Positions 17,754 through 27,668 of a stretch of 64,000 bases of DNA are shown here, piece after piece. Within the stretch, counting starts at the first letter, position 1. The number at the start of each line of letters is the position of its first letter. The stretch lies in assembly GCF_018905915.1 (NCBI RefSeq), contig NZ_CP064782.1:2046001-2110000 (forward strand). The letters run 5' to 3'. Made by a program: the position numbers and the translations under genes. This DNA is from Azospira inquinata. Its GTDB lineage: Bacteria > Pseudomonadota > Gammaproteobacteria > Burkholderiales > Rhodocyclaceae. The notes under the pieces were generated by a model. The model did no database searches. It saw only the letters and a list, made by a program, of their open reading frames with translations, and was not told the DNA's origin.

Positions 17754-18643
17754 AAATCCTGCTCCTGGGCAAAAACGGCCAGGTGGGCTGGGAACTGCAA
17801 CGTTCCCTGGCGTCCCTGGGGGAGGTAGTGGCCCTGGATCGGCACAGCCGGGACTGGTGTGGCGATCTGGAAAATCTGGACGGACTGGCGGACACGGTGC
17901 GGGGTCTGGCGCCCCGGGTGATCGTGAATGCGGCGGCTTATACGGCGGTGGATCGGGCGGAGCTGGACGGGGGGGAACTGGCCCAACGCCTCAACGCCCA
18001 GGCCCCCGCCGTGCTGGCCCGGGAAGCCAAGGCCCTGGGGGCCTGGCTCATTCATTACTCCACCGACTATGTGTTCGATGGCCAGGGGGGGGCTCCCTGG
18101 CGTGAGGAGGCGTTGCCCGCGCCTCTCAATACTTATGGGGTCACCAAGCTGGCCGGGGACCGGGCTATCCAGGAAAGCGGTGCGGCCCATTTAATCTTCC
18201 GTGCCAGCTGGGTCTACGGGGCGCGGGGGGATAATTTCATTACCACCATGCTGCGTCTGGCTCGGGAGCGGGAGCGGCTGACCGTCATCGACGATCAGGT
18301 GGGGGCGCCCACAGGCGCCGAACTCCTGGCGGATGTGACCGCCCAGGCCTTGGCCCAGGCCCTGGTTCGGCCCGAGCTGGCCGGGCTCTATCATCTGGCC
18401 GCCGCCGGGGAGACCTCCTGGTACGGCTATGCCTGCCGAATCATTGATTGGGCCCGGGCCTGGGGGGAACCCCTGGAGGTTAGGGAGGTGGAGCCCATTC
18501 CCTCTTCCGCCTATCCCCTGCCGGCCCGACGGCCTGCCAATTCCCGCTTGGCGACGGAAAAATTGCGCCGCAGTTTCGGCTTGACCCTGCCCCCCTGGGA
18601 AGTGGGAGTGGAGCGGACCCTGCGGGAAATGTTAGGACATTAG
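17750..18643 (+). CDS. rfbD: dTDP-4-dehydrorhamnose reductase RfbD
   Basis: A 297-aa NADPH-dependent reductase that completes dTDP-L-rhamnose. The start is GTG 17750 ([19 protein letters not shown] after it), overlapping the rfbB stop by four bases, with GGAG upstream. An earlier in-frame ATG would add residues unlike the family. Motifs: the Rossmann [19 protein letters not shown], the catalytic YSTDYVFDG and Y-G-V-T-K segments, and VDQ-like IDDQVGAPT. Confidence 0.96.
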   Translation: MKILLLGKNGQVGWELQRSLASLGEVVALDRHSRDWCGDLENLDGLADTVRGLAPRVIVNAAAYTAVDRAELDGGELAQRLNAQAPAVLAREAKALGAWLIHYSTDYVFDGQGGAPWREEALPAPLNTYGVTKLAGDRAIQESGAAHLIFRASWVYGARGDNFITTMLRLARERERLTVIDDQVGAPTGAELLADVTAQALAQALVRPELAGLYHLAAAGETSWYGYACRIIDWARAWGEPLEVREVEPIPSSAYPLPARRPANSRLATEKLRRSFGLTLPPWEVGVERTLREMLGH

Positions 18644-18670
18644 GGGCGCGGCCCCTGGACAAGGAAAACC

Positions 18671-19552
18671 ATGACGCAACGACGGGGCATCATTCTCGCG
18701 GGAGGTTCGGGTACCCGGCTTTATCCGGCCACCCTGGCGGTTTCCAAACAGCTTCTGCCCATCTACGACAAGCCCATGATCTATTACCCCCTGAGCACCC
18801 TGATGCTGGCGGGGATACGGGATATTCTGGTGATTTCCACCCCCCAGGACACCCCCCGTTTTACCCAGCTCCTGGGGGATGGGAGTCGTTGGGGCCTCAA
18901 CCTTCAATACGCGGTTCAGCCCAGTCCGGATGGCCTGGCCCAGGCCTTTGTCCTCGGGGCGGATTTCATCGGCCAGGGGCCCAGTGCCCTGGTCCTGGGA
19001 GACAATATTTTCCACGGCAACGATCTGGCGTCGATGGTCCAGGGGGCGGCGGACCAGCCCAGGGGCGCCACCGTTTTTGCCTATCCGGTGACGGATCCGG
19101 AGCGTTACGGGGTAGTGGAATTCGACGCCAACTTTCACGCCCTATCCATTGAGGAAAAACCGGCCCACCCCAAGTCCCGTTACGCGGTAACCGGCCTTTA
19201 CTTCTACGATGACCAGGTGGTGGATATTGCCCGCCGCATCCGTCCTTCCGCCCGGGGGGAGTTGGAAATTACGGACGTGAATCGGGCCTACCTGGAGCGG
19301 GGCCAGCTCAATGTGCAGATCATGGGCCGGGGCTACGCCTGGTTGGATACGGGGACCCATGATTCCCTATTGGAAGCAGGCCAGTTCATCGCCACCCTGG
19401 AACGGCGCCAGGGCCTGAAAGTGGCTTGTTTGGAAGAAATTGCCTGGCGCCAGGGCTGGGTGGATGATGCCCATCTGGCGGCCTTGGCCGAGCCTTTGGC
19501 GAAGAATGCCTATGGCCTGTATTTACAAGCCTTGTTGCAGGAGAAAGCCTAA
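18671..19552 (+). CDS. rfbA: Glucose-1-phosphate thymidylyltransferase RfbA
   Basis: A 293-aa nucleotidyltransferase that makes dTDP-glucose, the first step of the pathway. The signature loop [11 protein letters not shown] is followed by [17 protein letters not shown]. Catalytic aspartate is in [13 protein letters not shown], and [20 protein letters not shown] and [16 protein letters not shown] are family motifs. AAGGAAA lies upstream of ATG 18671. Its stop overlaps the rfbC start (TAATG). Confidence 0.97.
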   Translation: MTQRRGIILAGGSGTRLYPATLAVSKQLLPIYDKPMIYYPLSTLMLAGIRDILVISTPQDTPRFTQLLGDGSRWGLNLQYAVQPSPDGLAQAFVLGADFIGQGPSALVLGDNIFHGNDLASMVQGAADQPRGATVFAYPVTDPERYGVVEFDANFHALSIEEKPAHPKSRYAVTGLYFYDDQVVDIARRIRPSARGELEITDVNRAYLERGQLNVQIMGRGYAWLDTGTHDSLLEAGQFIATLERRQGLKVACLEEIAWRQGWVDDAHLAALAEPLAKNAYGLYLQALLQEKA

Positions 19553-20133
19553 TGGAAGCGAGGCCTTTGCGTATTCCGGAGGTGTTGCTGCTGGAACCCC
19601 GGGTTTTTGGGGATGAGCGGGGATTCTTTTTCGAAAGCTACAACCAACGGGAGTTTGCCGCCCTTCTCGGCGAAACCGTGGCGTTTGTGCAGGACAACCA
19701 TTCCCGGAGCAGCAAGGGGGTCTTGCGGGGCTTGCATTACCAAATCCAGCATCCCCAAGGGAAGCTGGTGCGGGTGGTCCAGGGGGAAGTCTTCGATGTG
19801 GCGGTGGATATTCGCCCGAGTTCCCCCACTTTCGGGCAATGGGCGGGGGCGACCCTGACCGCGGAAAACAAACAGCAGCTCTGGATTCCCCCCGGTTTTG
19901 CCCATGGCTTTTCCGTTCTCAGCGAGAGCGCGGAATTTCTCTACAAGACCACCGATTACTGGTTCCCCCAGTTTGAGCGCTGCATCGCCTGGAACGATCC
20001 GGATCTGGCCGTGGAATGGCCTTTGGGCTCGGTGGCCCCAATCATCTCCGCCAAAGACGCCCAGGGGATGTCTTTCCGTGATGCCTGTCGGGAATTGGTA
20101 GCCCTGGGAGCGAACGAGCCGGGGGTGGCCTAA
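19552..20133 (+). CDS. rfbC: dTDP-4-dehydrorhamnose 3,5-epimerase RfbC
   Basis: A 193-aa cupin-fold epimerase, the third enzyme of dTDP-L-rhamnose synthesis. The catalytic His is at 62 in GVLRGLHYQ, followed by QGKLVRVVQGEVFDVAVDIR and the GFAHGFSVLSE segment. DNHSRSSKGVLRGLHYQ is close to the family pattern. It ends the rfbBDAC operon, which would supply rhamnose for lipopolysaccharide or exopolysaccharide; no glycosyltransferase genes follow. A strong terminator lies 32 bp downstream. Confidence 0.97.
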   Translation: MEARPLRIPEVLLLEPRVFGDERGFFFESYNQREFAALLGETVAFVQDNHSRSSKGVLRGLHYQIQHPQGKLVRVVQGEVFDVAVDIRPSSPTFGQWAGATLTAENKQQLWIPPGFAHGFSVLSESAEFLYKTTDYWFPQFERCIAWNDPDLAVEWPLGSVAPIISAKDAQGMSFRDACRELVALGANEPGVA

Positions 20134-20165
20134 AGACAGGGGCCCAAATGCCTTGCGAGCTAACA

Positions 20166-20196
20166 AAAAAGCCGGAGCTTGTGACTCCGGCTTTTT
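20166..20196. terminator. Bidirectional terminator between rfbC and dsbC
   Basis: AAAAAGCCGGAG (20166-20177), 7-nt loop, CTCCGGCTTTTT (20185-20196). A/T runs on both sides serve rfbC on the plus strand and dsbC on the minus strand. Confidence 0.93.
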
Positions 20197-20238
20197 CTTG
20201 TCCCCTAACTGGGTTTGGGGACTGGGGTTTGTGGTCGC

Positions 20239-20955
20239 TCAGTGGCCCTGCTGGGCCAGTTTTTCTTCGATTTTTGCTAGGGGCACGGCACCCGGGATGC
20301 GTTCCCCGTTACTGAAGAACAGGGTGGGGGTGCCGGTCACATTGAGGCGACGGCCCAGGGCCAGGGATTTTTGTACGGCGCTGGTGTCGCAGTCGCTGCG
20401 GCCGCCGGGCACCCGGCCTTCCGCCATGACCGTGTTCCAGGCCTTGGCCCGGTCCGGGGCGCACCACACCTGTTTGGCTTTTTCCATGGAATCGGCGGCC
20501 AGGATGGGGAAGAGGAAGGTGTAGATGGTGACGTTGTCCAGATGCACCATGTCCTTGGCCAGCCGCTTGCAGTAGCCGCAGTTGGGGTCTTCAAAGGTGA
20601 CCAGGGTGCGCTTGCCGTTGCCGTGCACCTGCTTCACCGCCAGCTCCAGGGGCAGTTCGGAGAACTTGATGGCGGAAAGCTTGGACATGCGGTTGCTGGT
20701 GACGTTCTGCATGGTCTTGGCGTCGATCAGGGGGCCCAGGAGCAGCACGCTGACCTTGGCGTCCGTATAGAGAATCTGGCCTTCCGCATAGACCTCGTAG
20801 AGGCCCAGGTAGGGGGTTTTAGTAACGCTATCCACCTTGGCGCCGATTTTGCCTTCCACGGTCTTGCGGATGGTGGCGGCTTCGTCGGCCAGGGCGGGCA
20901 GGGCCAGGATGGTCAGGCCGAGGAGGGCCGGCAGCCACTTTTTCAACTTCAGCAT
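20239..20955 (-). CDS. dsbC: Periplasmic thiol:disulfide interchange protein DsbC
   Basis: A 238-aa disulfide isomerase with a signal peptide cleaved near ALA-D (residues 21-24). The N-terminal dimerisation domain covers about residues 25-85. The thioredoxin domain has the active-site C126-G-Y-C129 (FEDPNCGYCKRL) and the cis-proline loop GTPTLFF. Two further cysteines (VWCAPDR; RSDCDT) match the structural disulfide of DsbC. It is kept reduced by DsbD. It is convergent with rfbC and shares a terminator with it; the UbiH-family gene lies 12 bp upstream on the same strand and is probably co-transcribed. Confidence 0.93.
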   Translation of the reverse strand: MLKLKKWLPALLGLTILALPALADEAATIRKTVEGKIGAKVDSVTKTPYLGLYEVYAEGQILYTDAKVSVLLLGPLIDAKTMQNVTSNRMSKLSAIKFSELPLELAVKQVHGNGKRTLVTFEDPNCGYCKRLAKDMVHLDNVTIYTFLFPILAADSMEKAKQVWCAPDRAKAWNTVMAEGRVPGGRSDCDTSAVQKSLALGRRLNVTGTPTLFFSNGERIPGAVPLAKIEEKLAQQGH

Positions 20956-20967
20956 GGATTACTCCGA

Positions 20968-22125
20968 TCAGGATTCGAGGGCGTAGCGTATCAGGCTACT
21001 CTTTACCGGGGTGAGCCGGTTGACCCAGCCCAGTCCCAGGTTACGTAGGGTTTTCAAGCCGGGCACGTCTTCCCGGAAGAGGCGGCGCAGGCCGTCGGTG
21101 GCGCTTTGCAACAGGGTCACTTCTTCCTTCCTGGCGCGCCGGTAGCGGGCCAGGAAGCGCTCCTCGCCAATGTCCTGCCAGGCCGGGGCGGCGGCTAGCA
21201 GGGCAGCCAGGGTCTGGGCATCCCGGTAGCCCAGGTTGATGCCGTGGCCGGACAGGGGATGGATGCCGTGGGCCGCATCCCCGATCAGAGCCAGACGGGG
21301 GGCCACCGGCTGGGGCACCCGCATGAGCTTGAGAGCGAAGGTGGCGGGAGGAGTGAGAAGTTCCAGGGCTCCCAGGGTACCATTGCCGGCGGCGGCCACC
21401 CGGTGGCAGAAGTCTTCCGGGGGCAGGGCCAGCAATTCCTTGGCCTGGGCGTCCGGGGTGGACCAGACGATGGACATCCGATTTCCGGGCAGGGGCAGGT
21501 AGGCCAGCACCCCGTCCCGGCGGAACCACTGGGAGGCCGTATCCCGGTGGGGCTGGGCGGTGGTGAAATTGGCCACCACCCCCATTTCCCCGTAGGGGCT
21601 GTAATGGGCCGCCAGACCGGCCCGGTTGCGCACCCAGGATTCCCGACCATCGGCCCCCACCAGGAGCCTAGCTTCCAGACGGCGACCGTCCGTCAGTTCC
21701 AGATGGGCGGCGTCCGGGGTGAAATCCAGGGCGGCGGGGCTGGCCGGGCAAAAGAGTTCCACATTGCCCTGGCGCTTGACGTTTTCCCACAGCTCCAGGG
21801 CCATGAGGGAAGATTCCATGATCCAGGCCAGTTCTTCTACCCCGGTGTCGTAGGCGGAAAGGTCCAGACGGCCGCCCTCGTCCCCATAAACTTCCATGGC
21901 CCGGACCGGGGCATAGCGGGCCGGGTCCAGATGCTTCCATACCCCGATGTCGGCGAGAAAGCGGGCATTGGCCGGGCTGATGGCGTAGACACGGGCATCC
22001 CAGCCCGCCGGACGATGGGGCGCTTTGGCTTCCACCAGGGCGATTTTCAGGGGGGTGTCCCGCAGGGCGCAGGCGAGGGATAGGCCGGCGAGGCCGCCGC
22101 CCACGATCACTACATCGAAATTCAT
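20968..22125 (-). CDS. UbiH/UbiF/COQ6-family ubiquinone hydroxylase
   Basis: A 385-aa FAD-dependent aromatic hydroxylase. The N-terminal dinucleotide fold has VVIVGGGLAGLSLACAL; the DG motif is ARLLVGADGRESWVRN; the second FAD motif is LALIGDAAHGIHPLSGHGIN, followed by LGYRDAQTLAALL. This is the pattern of UbiH, UbiF, UbiI and VisC proteins, which hydroxylate the ubiquinone ring. Which ring position it acts on cannot be decided from sequence. ATG 22125 has GGAG upstream and gives the correct N-terminus. Other ubiquinone genes (ubiA, ubiD) lie about 5 kb away. Confidence 0.88.
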   Translation of the reverse strand: MNFDVVIVGGGLAGLSLACALRDTPLKIALVEAKAPHRPAGWDARVYAISPANARFLADIGVWKHLDPARYAPVRAMEVYGDEGGRLDLSAYDTGVEELAWIMESSLMALELWENVKRQGNVELFCPASPAALDFTPDAAHLELTDGRRLEARLLVGADGRESWVRNRAGLAAHYSPYGEMGVVANFTTAQPHRDTASQWFRRDGVLAYLPLPGNRMSIVWSTPDAQAKELLALPPEDFCHRVAAAGNGTLGALELLTPPATFALKLMRVPQPVAPRLALIGDAAHGIHPLSGHGINLGYRDAQTLAALLAAAPAWQDIGEERFLARYRRARKEEVTLLQSATDGLRRLFREDVPGLKTLRNLGLGWVNRLTPVKSSLIRYALES

Positions 22126-22221
22126 GGCTAGGCTCCAGTTCGGGGGCGATTGTGCCTGCCCGGGGGAGGGAGTACAAGCCGGGCCGTTGTCATTTTGCCC
22201 CGGCCCGTGTAAGAAAGGCCC

Positions 22222-22575
22222 ATGCCTGACGCCCTGCGCTACTTTCCCGCCGTTTGCCGTTCCCTGCACCATTCCCCCGTGGATGCCCTGGTGGCCCTGG
22301 GGGTGCCCCGGGACGAGTGCCTGGATCTGGTGACCAGCAGCTGGGGCGGCTCGGAAGACCGGGCCCTGCTGGCCTGGATCGACGGGGGCCGGCCTGTGGC
22401 CGCCCTGGCCCGGCCCGGTGGCCTGTGGGCGGCCTGCAACGCCTATCTGGAATACGCCAGCCCGGACCCGGGAGAAGCGGCCCGGCGCCTGGCCAAGGTG
22501 TTAAAGCGGGGGCGGCGGGGTTGGGTCGGCCGGATCGGGGCGTCCCAGCTGGCGCCGGAGGGGGAAGGGGCTTAA
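22222..22575 (+). CDS. Hypothetical protein, 117 aa
   Basis: I do not recognise this protein. It begins MPDALRYFPAVCRSLHHSPV with AAAGG 6-7 nt upstream of the ATG. It is mainly helical by eye, has no signal or membrane segment, and ends with a basic patch (KVLKRGRRGWVGR). It is divergent from the UbiH-family gene and 158 bp before the Aas-like gene. The high GC content also leaves an open frame on the other strand, so the call rests on start context and orientation. Confidence 0.45.
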   Translation: MPDALRYFPAVCRSLHHSPVDALVALGVPRDECLDLVTSSWGGSEDRALLAWIDGGRPVAALARPGGLWAACNAYLEYASPDPGEAARRLAKVLKRGRRGWVGRIGASQLAPEGEGA

Positions 22576-22718
22576 GCCGCCGAAGGCGGGCCATGCTGCC
22601 GTCCTCACCCCAGTGGGCGGTCCCCGGCCCCCTGGCGGAGAATGAAGCGGGGCGGGCCTTGCCCGGCAGTTGAAAATTCCCGGTAAACGCGGGTTTTGGG
22701 GCCTTTTGGCAGGAATGC

Positions 22719-22724
22719 TATAGT
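22719..22724 (+). promoter_or_regulatory. -10-like element just upstream of the Aas-like gene
   Basis: TATAGT lies 9 bp before ATG 22734, with TTGGGG at about 17-bp spacing. The message would then start within a few bases of the start codon. Confidence 0.4.
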
Positions 22725-22733
22725 CCCGCCCCT

Positions 22734-24950
22734 ATGGCGATCCACTCCTTCCGTTCCTTCCTGCGGCGTTTCGCCCGGCCCTTTCTCCGCCCCATTTTCC
22801 GGGTGCTGTTCCGCGTCCGGGTGGAGGGGGAAATTCCCCCGGTCTGGCCCGAGCGCCTGCTGGTGGTGGCCAACCACGAATCCTTTCTGGACGGCCCCCT
22901 GCTCGGCCTTTTCCTGCCCCTGGACCCGGTCTATGTGATCCACACGGACATCGCCCGCTCCTGGTATTTCCGCATTCTGCTGTCCGTGGTGGATTACCTG
23001 GTGGTGGATCCGGCCAATCCCATGGCCATGAAACAGGTGATCCATCTGATCCGCAGCGGCCGCCCGGTGGTGATTTTCCCGGAAGGGCGCATTACCCTTA
23101 CCGGCAGCCTGATGAAGGTCTATGACGGCCCCGCCCTGGTGGCGGCCAAGACCGGGGCGGCGATTCTGCCGGTGCGCCTGGACGGCACCGCCCGCAGCTA
23201 TTTCGCCCGCCTGTCCGGACGCAATCCCAAGCGGGTCTTCCCCCGCATTACCCTCACCCTTCTGCCCCTTACCTCCCTGCCCCAGCCCCACGGGGACAGC
23301 TCCCGTCAGCGCCGCTTCCACGAGGGGGAGGCCCTGCGCCGCCTGATGCAGGAAATGCTCTTCGCCTCCCGGCCCCGGCTCACCCTGTTCGGCGCCTTCT
23401 GCCGCACCATGGATATCCACGGGCGGCGGCGCAAGGTGGTGGAAGATCAGCAGGGGGCCAATCTCTCCTACCAGGGCTTGCTGAAAATGAGCCTGATGCT
23501 GGGCCGTCTCCTGGCCCGGCGCACCGCCCCCGGGGAACGGGTGGGGGTGCTGCTGCCCAATGTGGCGCCCACCCTGGGGCTATTCCTCGGGCTCCCCGCC
23601 ATGGGCCGGGTGCCCGCCATGCTCAATTACAGCGCCGGCCGGGAAGGGCTCCAGGTGGCCTGCCAGGCCGCCGCCATCCGCCTCATCGTTACCTCCCGCC
23701 GTTTCCTCGCCGCCGCCCACTTGGAGGAAACCGCTGCCGCTCTCACCGGGGTGACTTTCCTCTATCTGGAAGACCTGCGCCAGGAACTGCGCTGGTACGA
23801 CCTGCCCTGGCTCTACGGCTTCGCCCTGTGGTGGCCCCGCTGTGCCGTCAATCGGGCCCGGGGGGAAGACCCGGCGGTGGTGCTGTTCACCTCCGGTTCC
23901 GAGGGCCGCCCCAAGGGGGTGGAACTGTCCCACGGGGCCCTGCTGGCCAATATCGCCCAGATCCGCTCCGTCTATGACGTGTCGGTGGACGACCATTTCC
24001 TTAACGCTCTGCCCCTCTTCCATGCCCTGGGGCTCACCGCCGGTGGACTGCTGCCCCTTCTGGCCGGTTGCCGGGTGTTCCTCTACCCCTCCCCCCTCCA
24101 TTACCGGGTGATCCCGGAACTGGCCTATGACCGGGGCTGCACCGTGCTGCTGGGCACCAGCACCTTCCTTGGCCACTACGCCAAATTTGCCCATCCCTAC
24201 GATTTTTACCGGCTGCGTTACGTGGTGGCCGGGGGGGAAAGGCTCACCGAGCCGGTGCGCCAGGTGTGGATGGACAAATTCGGCCTGCGCATCATGGAAG
24301 GCTACGGCACCACGGAAACCGCGCCGGTGATTGCGGTCAATGCCCCCATGGCTTACCGCCGGGGCAGCGTGGGCCAGCCCCTGCCGGGCATCAAGCTCCG
24401 TCTTCTACCCGTGCCCGGTATCGACCAGGGGGGGCGGCTCCAGGTGAGCGGCCCCAATGTGATGAGCGGCTATCTGCGGGCAGAAGCCCCCGGCGTGCTG
24501 GAACCTCCCGTTTCCCCGGCGGGGCCGGGCTGGTACGACACTGGGGATATTGCCGAACTGGACGAGGACGGTTTTGTCTTCATCCGGGGCCGGGTCAAGC
24601 GCTTTGCCAAGGTGGCGGGGGAAATGGTGTCCCTGGACCGGGCCGAGGCCCTAGCCGCCGCCGCCGCGCCCCAGGCCCTCCACGCCGTGCTGGCCGAAGA
24701 GGTGCCCGGCCGGGGCGAAGCCCTGGTGCTCTACACCACGGACCCGGACCTGAGCCGGGAGCGGCTTGCCGCTTCAGCCCGGGCCGGGGGCTTCCCGGAA
24801 ATCGCCATTCCCCGCCGGGTGGTGTGGCGGGAAAGCCTGCCCCTCATGGCCACGGGCAAGGTGGATTACGTGACCCTGGCCCGCCAGGCGGGCGCCACTG
24901 CGCCTGTGCCTTCTGCCCCCGATACGGTCTCCGAGCCCGTCGCCGTTTGA
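22734..24950 (+). CDS. aas: Aas-like fused acyltransferase / acyl-ACP synthetase
   Basis: A 738-aa fusion with the layout of E. coli Aas (719 aa). Residues 1-210 are a PlsC-type acyltransferase with the catalytic NHESFLD motif (H-x4-D) and the FPEGRITLTG substrate loop. Residues 240-725 are an AMP-forming ligase: VVLFTSGSEGRPKGVELSHG is the phosphate-binding loop, then MEGYGTTETAPV and WYDTGDIAELDEDGFVFIRG. Aas reacylates lysophosphatidylethanolamine at the inner membrane using fatty acids activated on ACP. A close -10-like TATAGT suggests a very short or absent leader. The family call is firm; the substrate is assumed. Confidence 0.9.
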   Translation: MAIHSFRSFLRRFARPFLRPIFRVLFRVRVEGEIPPVWPERLLVVANHESFLDGPLLGLFLPLDPVYVIHTDIARSWYFRILLSVVDYLVVDPANPMAMKQVIHLIRSGRPVVIFPEGRITLTGSLMKVYDGPALVAAKTGAAILPVRLDGTARSYFARLSGRNPKRVFPRITLTLLPLTSLPQPHGDSSRQRRFHEGEALRRLMQEMLFASRPRLTLFGAFCRTMDIHGRRRKVVEDQQGANLSYQGLLKMSLMLGRLLARRTAPGERVGVLLPNVAPTLGLFLGLPAMGRVPAMLNYSAGREGLQVACQAAAIRLIVTSRRFLAAAHLEETAAALTGVTFLYLEDLRQELRWYDLPWLYGFALWWPRCAVNRARGEDPAVVLFTSGSEGRPKGVELSHGALLANIAQIRSVYDVSVDDHFLNALPLFHALGLTAGGLLPLLAGCRVFLYPSPLHYRVIPELAYDRGCTVLLGTSTFLGHYAKFAHPYDFYRLRYVVAGGERLTEPVRQVWMDKFGLRIMEGYGTTETAPVIAVNAPMAYRRGSVGQPLPGIKLRLLPVPGIDQGGRLQVSGPNVMSGYLRAEAPGVLEPPVSPAGPGWYDTGDIAELDEDGFVFIRGRVKRFAKVAGEMVSLDRAEALAAAAAPQALHAVLAEEVPGRGEALVLYTTDPDLSRERLAASARAGGFPEIAIPRRVVWRESLPLMATGKVDYVTLARQAGATAPVPSAPDTVSEPVAV

Positions 24951-25002
24951 TTTTTCCCCGGAGGCATTGATTGCCTCCATGACCTATTTTACTGGAGTTC
25001 CC

Positions 25003-25242
25003 ATGAAACTGCCGAATCTGGGCAAGCTGCTTCTCATCGTCCTGGGCGTTTTTCTCATGGTGGCCGGTGCCGCCAGTCTGGTGCTGGGCTTTTCCGCCAT
25101 GAGCGGAACCAAGGTCGCCCAGGGCTTTCAGGTGCTGGTCCTGTCCCTGGGGCTGTTCGCCATGGGGGCCTTCCTCATCTGGGAATGCCTGCGCACCAAG
25201 CCCCTGGATCGGCCGGATCAGGAGCCCGGAGAACCGGTCTAA
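25003..25242 (+). CDS. Small membrane protein with two predicted helices
   Basis: A 79-aa protein starting at ATG 25003 (MKLPNLGKLLLIVLGVFLMV), with TGGAG upstream. Two hydrophobic helices at about 8-30 and 40-62 are separated by a short loop; the C-terminus is polar and acidic. No family recognised. It follows the Aas-like gene after 52 bp containing a small GC hairpin, and its 3' end overlaps the 3' end of the convergent ThrE-type gene by four bases. Confidence 0.65.
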   Translation: MKLPNLGKLLLIVLGVFLMVAGAASLVLGFSAMSGTKVAQGFQVLVLSLGLFAMGAFLIWECLRTKPLDRPDQEPGEPV

Positions 25243-26495
25243 CCCCGACCCGTGTAGCCCCGTTCCCGGCGGCTGGCCTTTTCGCTGAGAAAGCGGGAAA
25301 CGGCCAGACCCATGCCCATGGTGACCACCACAAAGGCGGCCTGGACCCCGGTGCCCAGGGCGGCCAGTACCGATCCCTCGTTAAAGCGCACCAGGGTTTC
25401 GAAGGTATAAACCCCGGGCACCATCATGATTACGGCGGGCACGGTGAGGGTGATGCGGGGTTCCGCCAGGCGGCGCAGGAGCAGGGAAACCAAGAGGCCC
25501 ACCACCAGGGCGCCGAGAAAGGTGGCCAGGGGCAGGCTCACGCCCCCGTCCCGCAGCCACAGGCGCAGGCCGTTGCCGATGATGGCCAGCAGGCCCACAA
25601 AGAGCGCATCCAGGAAGGATTCGTTGAAGAGCAGGGCAAAGCCGCAGGCCCCCACAAAACTGGCCAGGACCCGGGCCCCGGTCAGGGCCCCCAGGGAGAG
25701 TTGGGGCGGCGGCGCCGTATCCAGGGTGATACCGGCCAGAGCAATGACCGCCGCCAGGCCCAGGGCTGCCATGAACAAGAGCATGAGCACATGGACCAGA
25801 CGGGCCAGGGCGATGTTGGTCTCCTGGCGCAGTAGGTCCAGGGCGGCGGAGACCATGGGAAAGCCGGGCACCAGGAAGAGCACGGCGGAAACGAAGCCGG
25901 CGCTGTGCCGGGTCTGGCTATCCACCCCCAGTAGCACCAACAGCTGGGCCAGCACCACATAGAGTCCGGAGGCGGCCAGGCCGCACAGGGTATAGATGGC
26001 GTAGGGGCTCAGATGGCGGCGGTGGAGCAGGCTGCGCAGGCCCTGGCCCACGGCGGCGGCCAGGGCGGCGGCGGAAATTTCCGTGGCGCCGCCCCCGTTG
26101 AGAAAGGCGAAGGCGCCGCAGGCGGCCCCGGTGGTCAGGCTGATGAGCAGGGGGCCGTGGAGGCGCCGGGCACTACTGACCCGGTCGAGAAAACCATGGA
26201 CCGTGGCCGCATCCAGATGGGGCGGGGTGTGCAGGACAAAATGCTGGAGCTTTTTCAATTCCCGGCTATCCACCCCGGGGGCGCCGATTTCCCGCACCAG
26301 GGTGACCCGCTCCTCCCCCCGGCGGGCGGTGGCCACCAGACAGCGCAGGTCCATCTTCATATGCAAGCTGTCGATGCCCAGGGCCGGGGCCAGGTGCAGC
26401 ATGGCCTCCCGGGTGCGATAGGCGGTACTGCCCGCTTGGAGAAATTGTTCGCCGAAGCGGAGCAGGGCGTGGATACTTTCGTGGAGGGCATCCAT
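25239..26495 (-). CDS. ThrE-family threonine/serine exporter
   Basis: A 418-aa membrane protein. The soluble N-terminal part carries [20 protein letters not shown] and the [13 protein letters not shown] segment ([17 protein letters not shown]) of the ThrE domain. About ten membrane helices follow, with [20 protein letters not shown] in the first half and the second, DUF3815-like half including [20 protein letters not shown]. ThrE proteins export threonine and serine in Corynebacterium; the substrate here is unproven. It is divergent from ubiA. Confidence 0.85.
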   Translation of the reverse strand: MDALHESIHALLRFGEQFLQAGSTAYRTREAMLHLAPALGIDSLHMKMDLRCLVATARRGEERVTLVREIGAPGVDSRELKKLQHFVLHTPPHLDAATVHGFLDRVSSARRLHGPLLISLTTGAACGAFAFLNGGGATEISAAALAAAVGQGLRSLLHRRHLSPYAIYTLCGLAASGLYVVLAQLLVLLGVDSQTRHSAGFVSAVLFLVPGFPMVSAALDLLRQETNIALARLVHVLMLLFMAALGLAAVIALAGITLDTAPPPQLSLGALTGARVLASFVGACGFALLFNESFLDALFVGLLAIIGNGLRLWLRDGGVSLPLATFLGALVVGLLVSLLLRRLAEPRITLTVPAVIMMVPGVYTFETLVRFNEGSVLAALGTGVQAAFVVVTMGMGLAVSRFLSEKASRRERGYTGRG

Positions 26496-26706
26496 GGAGA
26501 GGAGATCCTTAAGCAGAGGGGATGGGGGCCAGTCCCCGGGGGGCGCCGGTCAAGGCTTTCGGCGTGCCGGGGACTGTGGCCCGATCCCAGTTTTTTGGCA
26601 AGTCGGCGCCCCCTGTCCGGTGGCCGGGGGTGGGCCGACTTGTCACCGGCGGCCCGGAGGCTTTCTAATAGCGGCCTTTCCTTCATATTTCGGGAGCGTG
26701 AACGGC

Positions 26707-27618
26707 GTGAGTACGACGGCAACCTGGCGAGAGCGGATTGATGCCTACGAAAAGCTGATGCGGCTGGATAAGCCCATCGGCACCCTGCTGCTGCTGTGGC
26801 CCACCCTCTGGGCCCTGTGGTTTTCTTCCCTGGGCCAGCCGGACTGGCGGGTGGTGTGGATTTTCGTCCTGGGCACCTTTCTCATGCGCTCCGCCGGCTG
26901 TGTTATCAATGACTACGCCGACCGGCATTTCGACCGGCACGTCCATCGCACCAAAGACCGGCCCCTGACGGCGGGCCGGGTGACGGAAAAGGAAGCCCTG
27001 ACCCTGTTCGTCTTCCTCTGTCTGGTGTCCCTGGTCCTGATCCTGCCCCTGAAAAATATTCTGGTGCTGGAACTGTCCCTGGTGGGGGCCTTCCTGGCCG
27101 CCTCCTATCCCTTCACCAAGCGCTTTTTCGCCATTCCCCAGGCCTATCTGGGCATCGCCTTCGGCTTTGGCATTCCCATGGCCTACGCCGCCCAGATGGA
27201 TGCTCTGCCCCGGGACGCCTGGCTCCTGCTCCTGGCCAATATTTTCTGGTCCGTGGCCTACGACACCGAATACGCCATCGTGGACCGGCCCTACGACCTG
27301 AAAATCGGCATCAAAACCTCCGCCATCACCTTTGGCCGCTACGATGTGGCGGCCATCATGGCTTGCTACGTGGCGACCCTGGGCCTGATCGGCTGGGTGG
27401 GTTACGGGCTGCTGCGGGGCCCCTGGTTTTTCGCCGGGCTGGCGGTGGCTGCCGGTATGGCGGTCTACCATTACTTCCTGATCCGCAAACGGGATCTGGA
27501 CAAGTGCTTCCAGGCCTTCATGCACAATAACTGGCTGGGGGGCGCCATTTTTGTGGGCATTGTCCTGGATTTCCTCTTTCGCCCCTTTGGCCCCAGCCTG
27601 GGCCTGCCCCTGCACTGA
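26707..27618 (+). CDS. ubiA: 4-hydroxybenzoate octaprenyltransferase UbiA
   Basis: A 303-aa membrane prenyltransferase that attaches the polyprenyl tail to 4-hydroxybenzoate in ubiquinone synthesis. The two aspartate motifs are [19 protein letters not shown] and [20 protein letters not shown], each flanked by hydrophobic helices; [16 protein letters not shown] is the family N-terminus. The start is probably GTG 26707, about 10 nt after GGGAG; another GTG at 26698 is too close to that site. ubiD follows after 50 bp on the same strand. Confidence 0.94.
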   Translation: MSTTATWRERIDAYEKLMRLDKPIGTLLLLWPTLWALWFSSLGQPDWRVVWIFVLGTFLMRSAGCVINDYADRHFDRHVHRTKDRPLTAGRVTEKEALTLFVFLCLVSLVLILPLKNILVLELSLVGAFLAASYPFTKRFFAIPQAYLGIAFGFGIPMAYAAQMDALPRDAWLLLLANIFWSVAYDTEYAIVDRPYDLKIGIKTSAITFGRYDVAAIMACYVATLGLIGWVGYGLLRGPWFFAGLAVAAGMAVYHYFLIRKRDLDKCFQAFMHNNWLGGAIFVGIVLDFLFRPFGPSLGLPLH

Positions 27619-27668
27619 GTCTCCTGCTCCCGGCCCGGGAGTCCGCCTTTTCCCGAAAGTAGCCCACC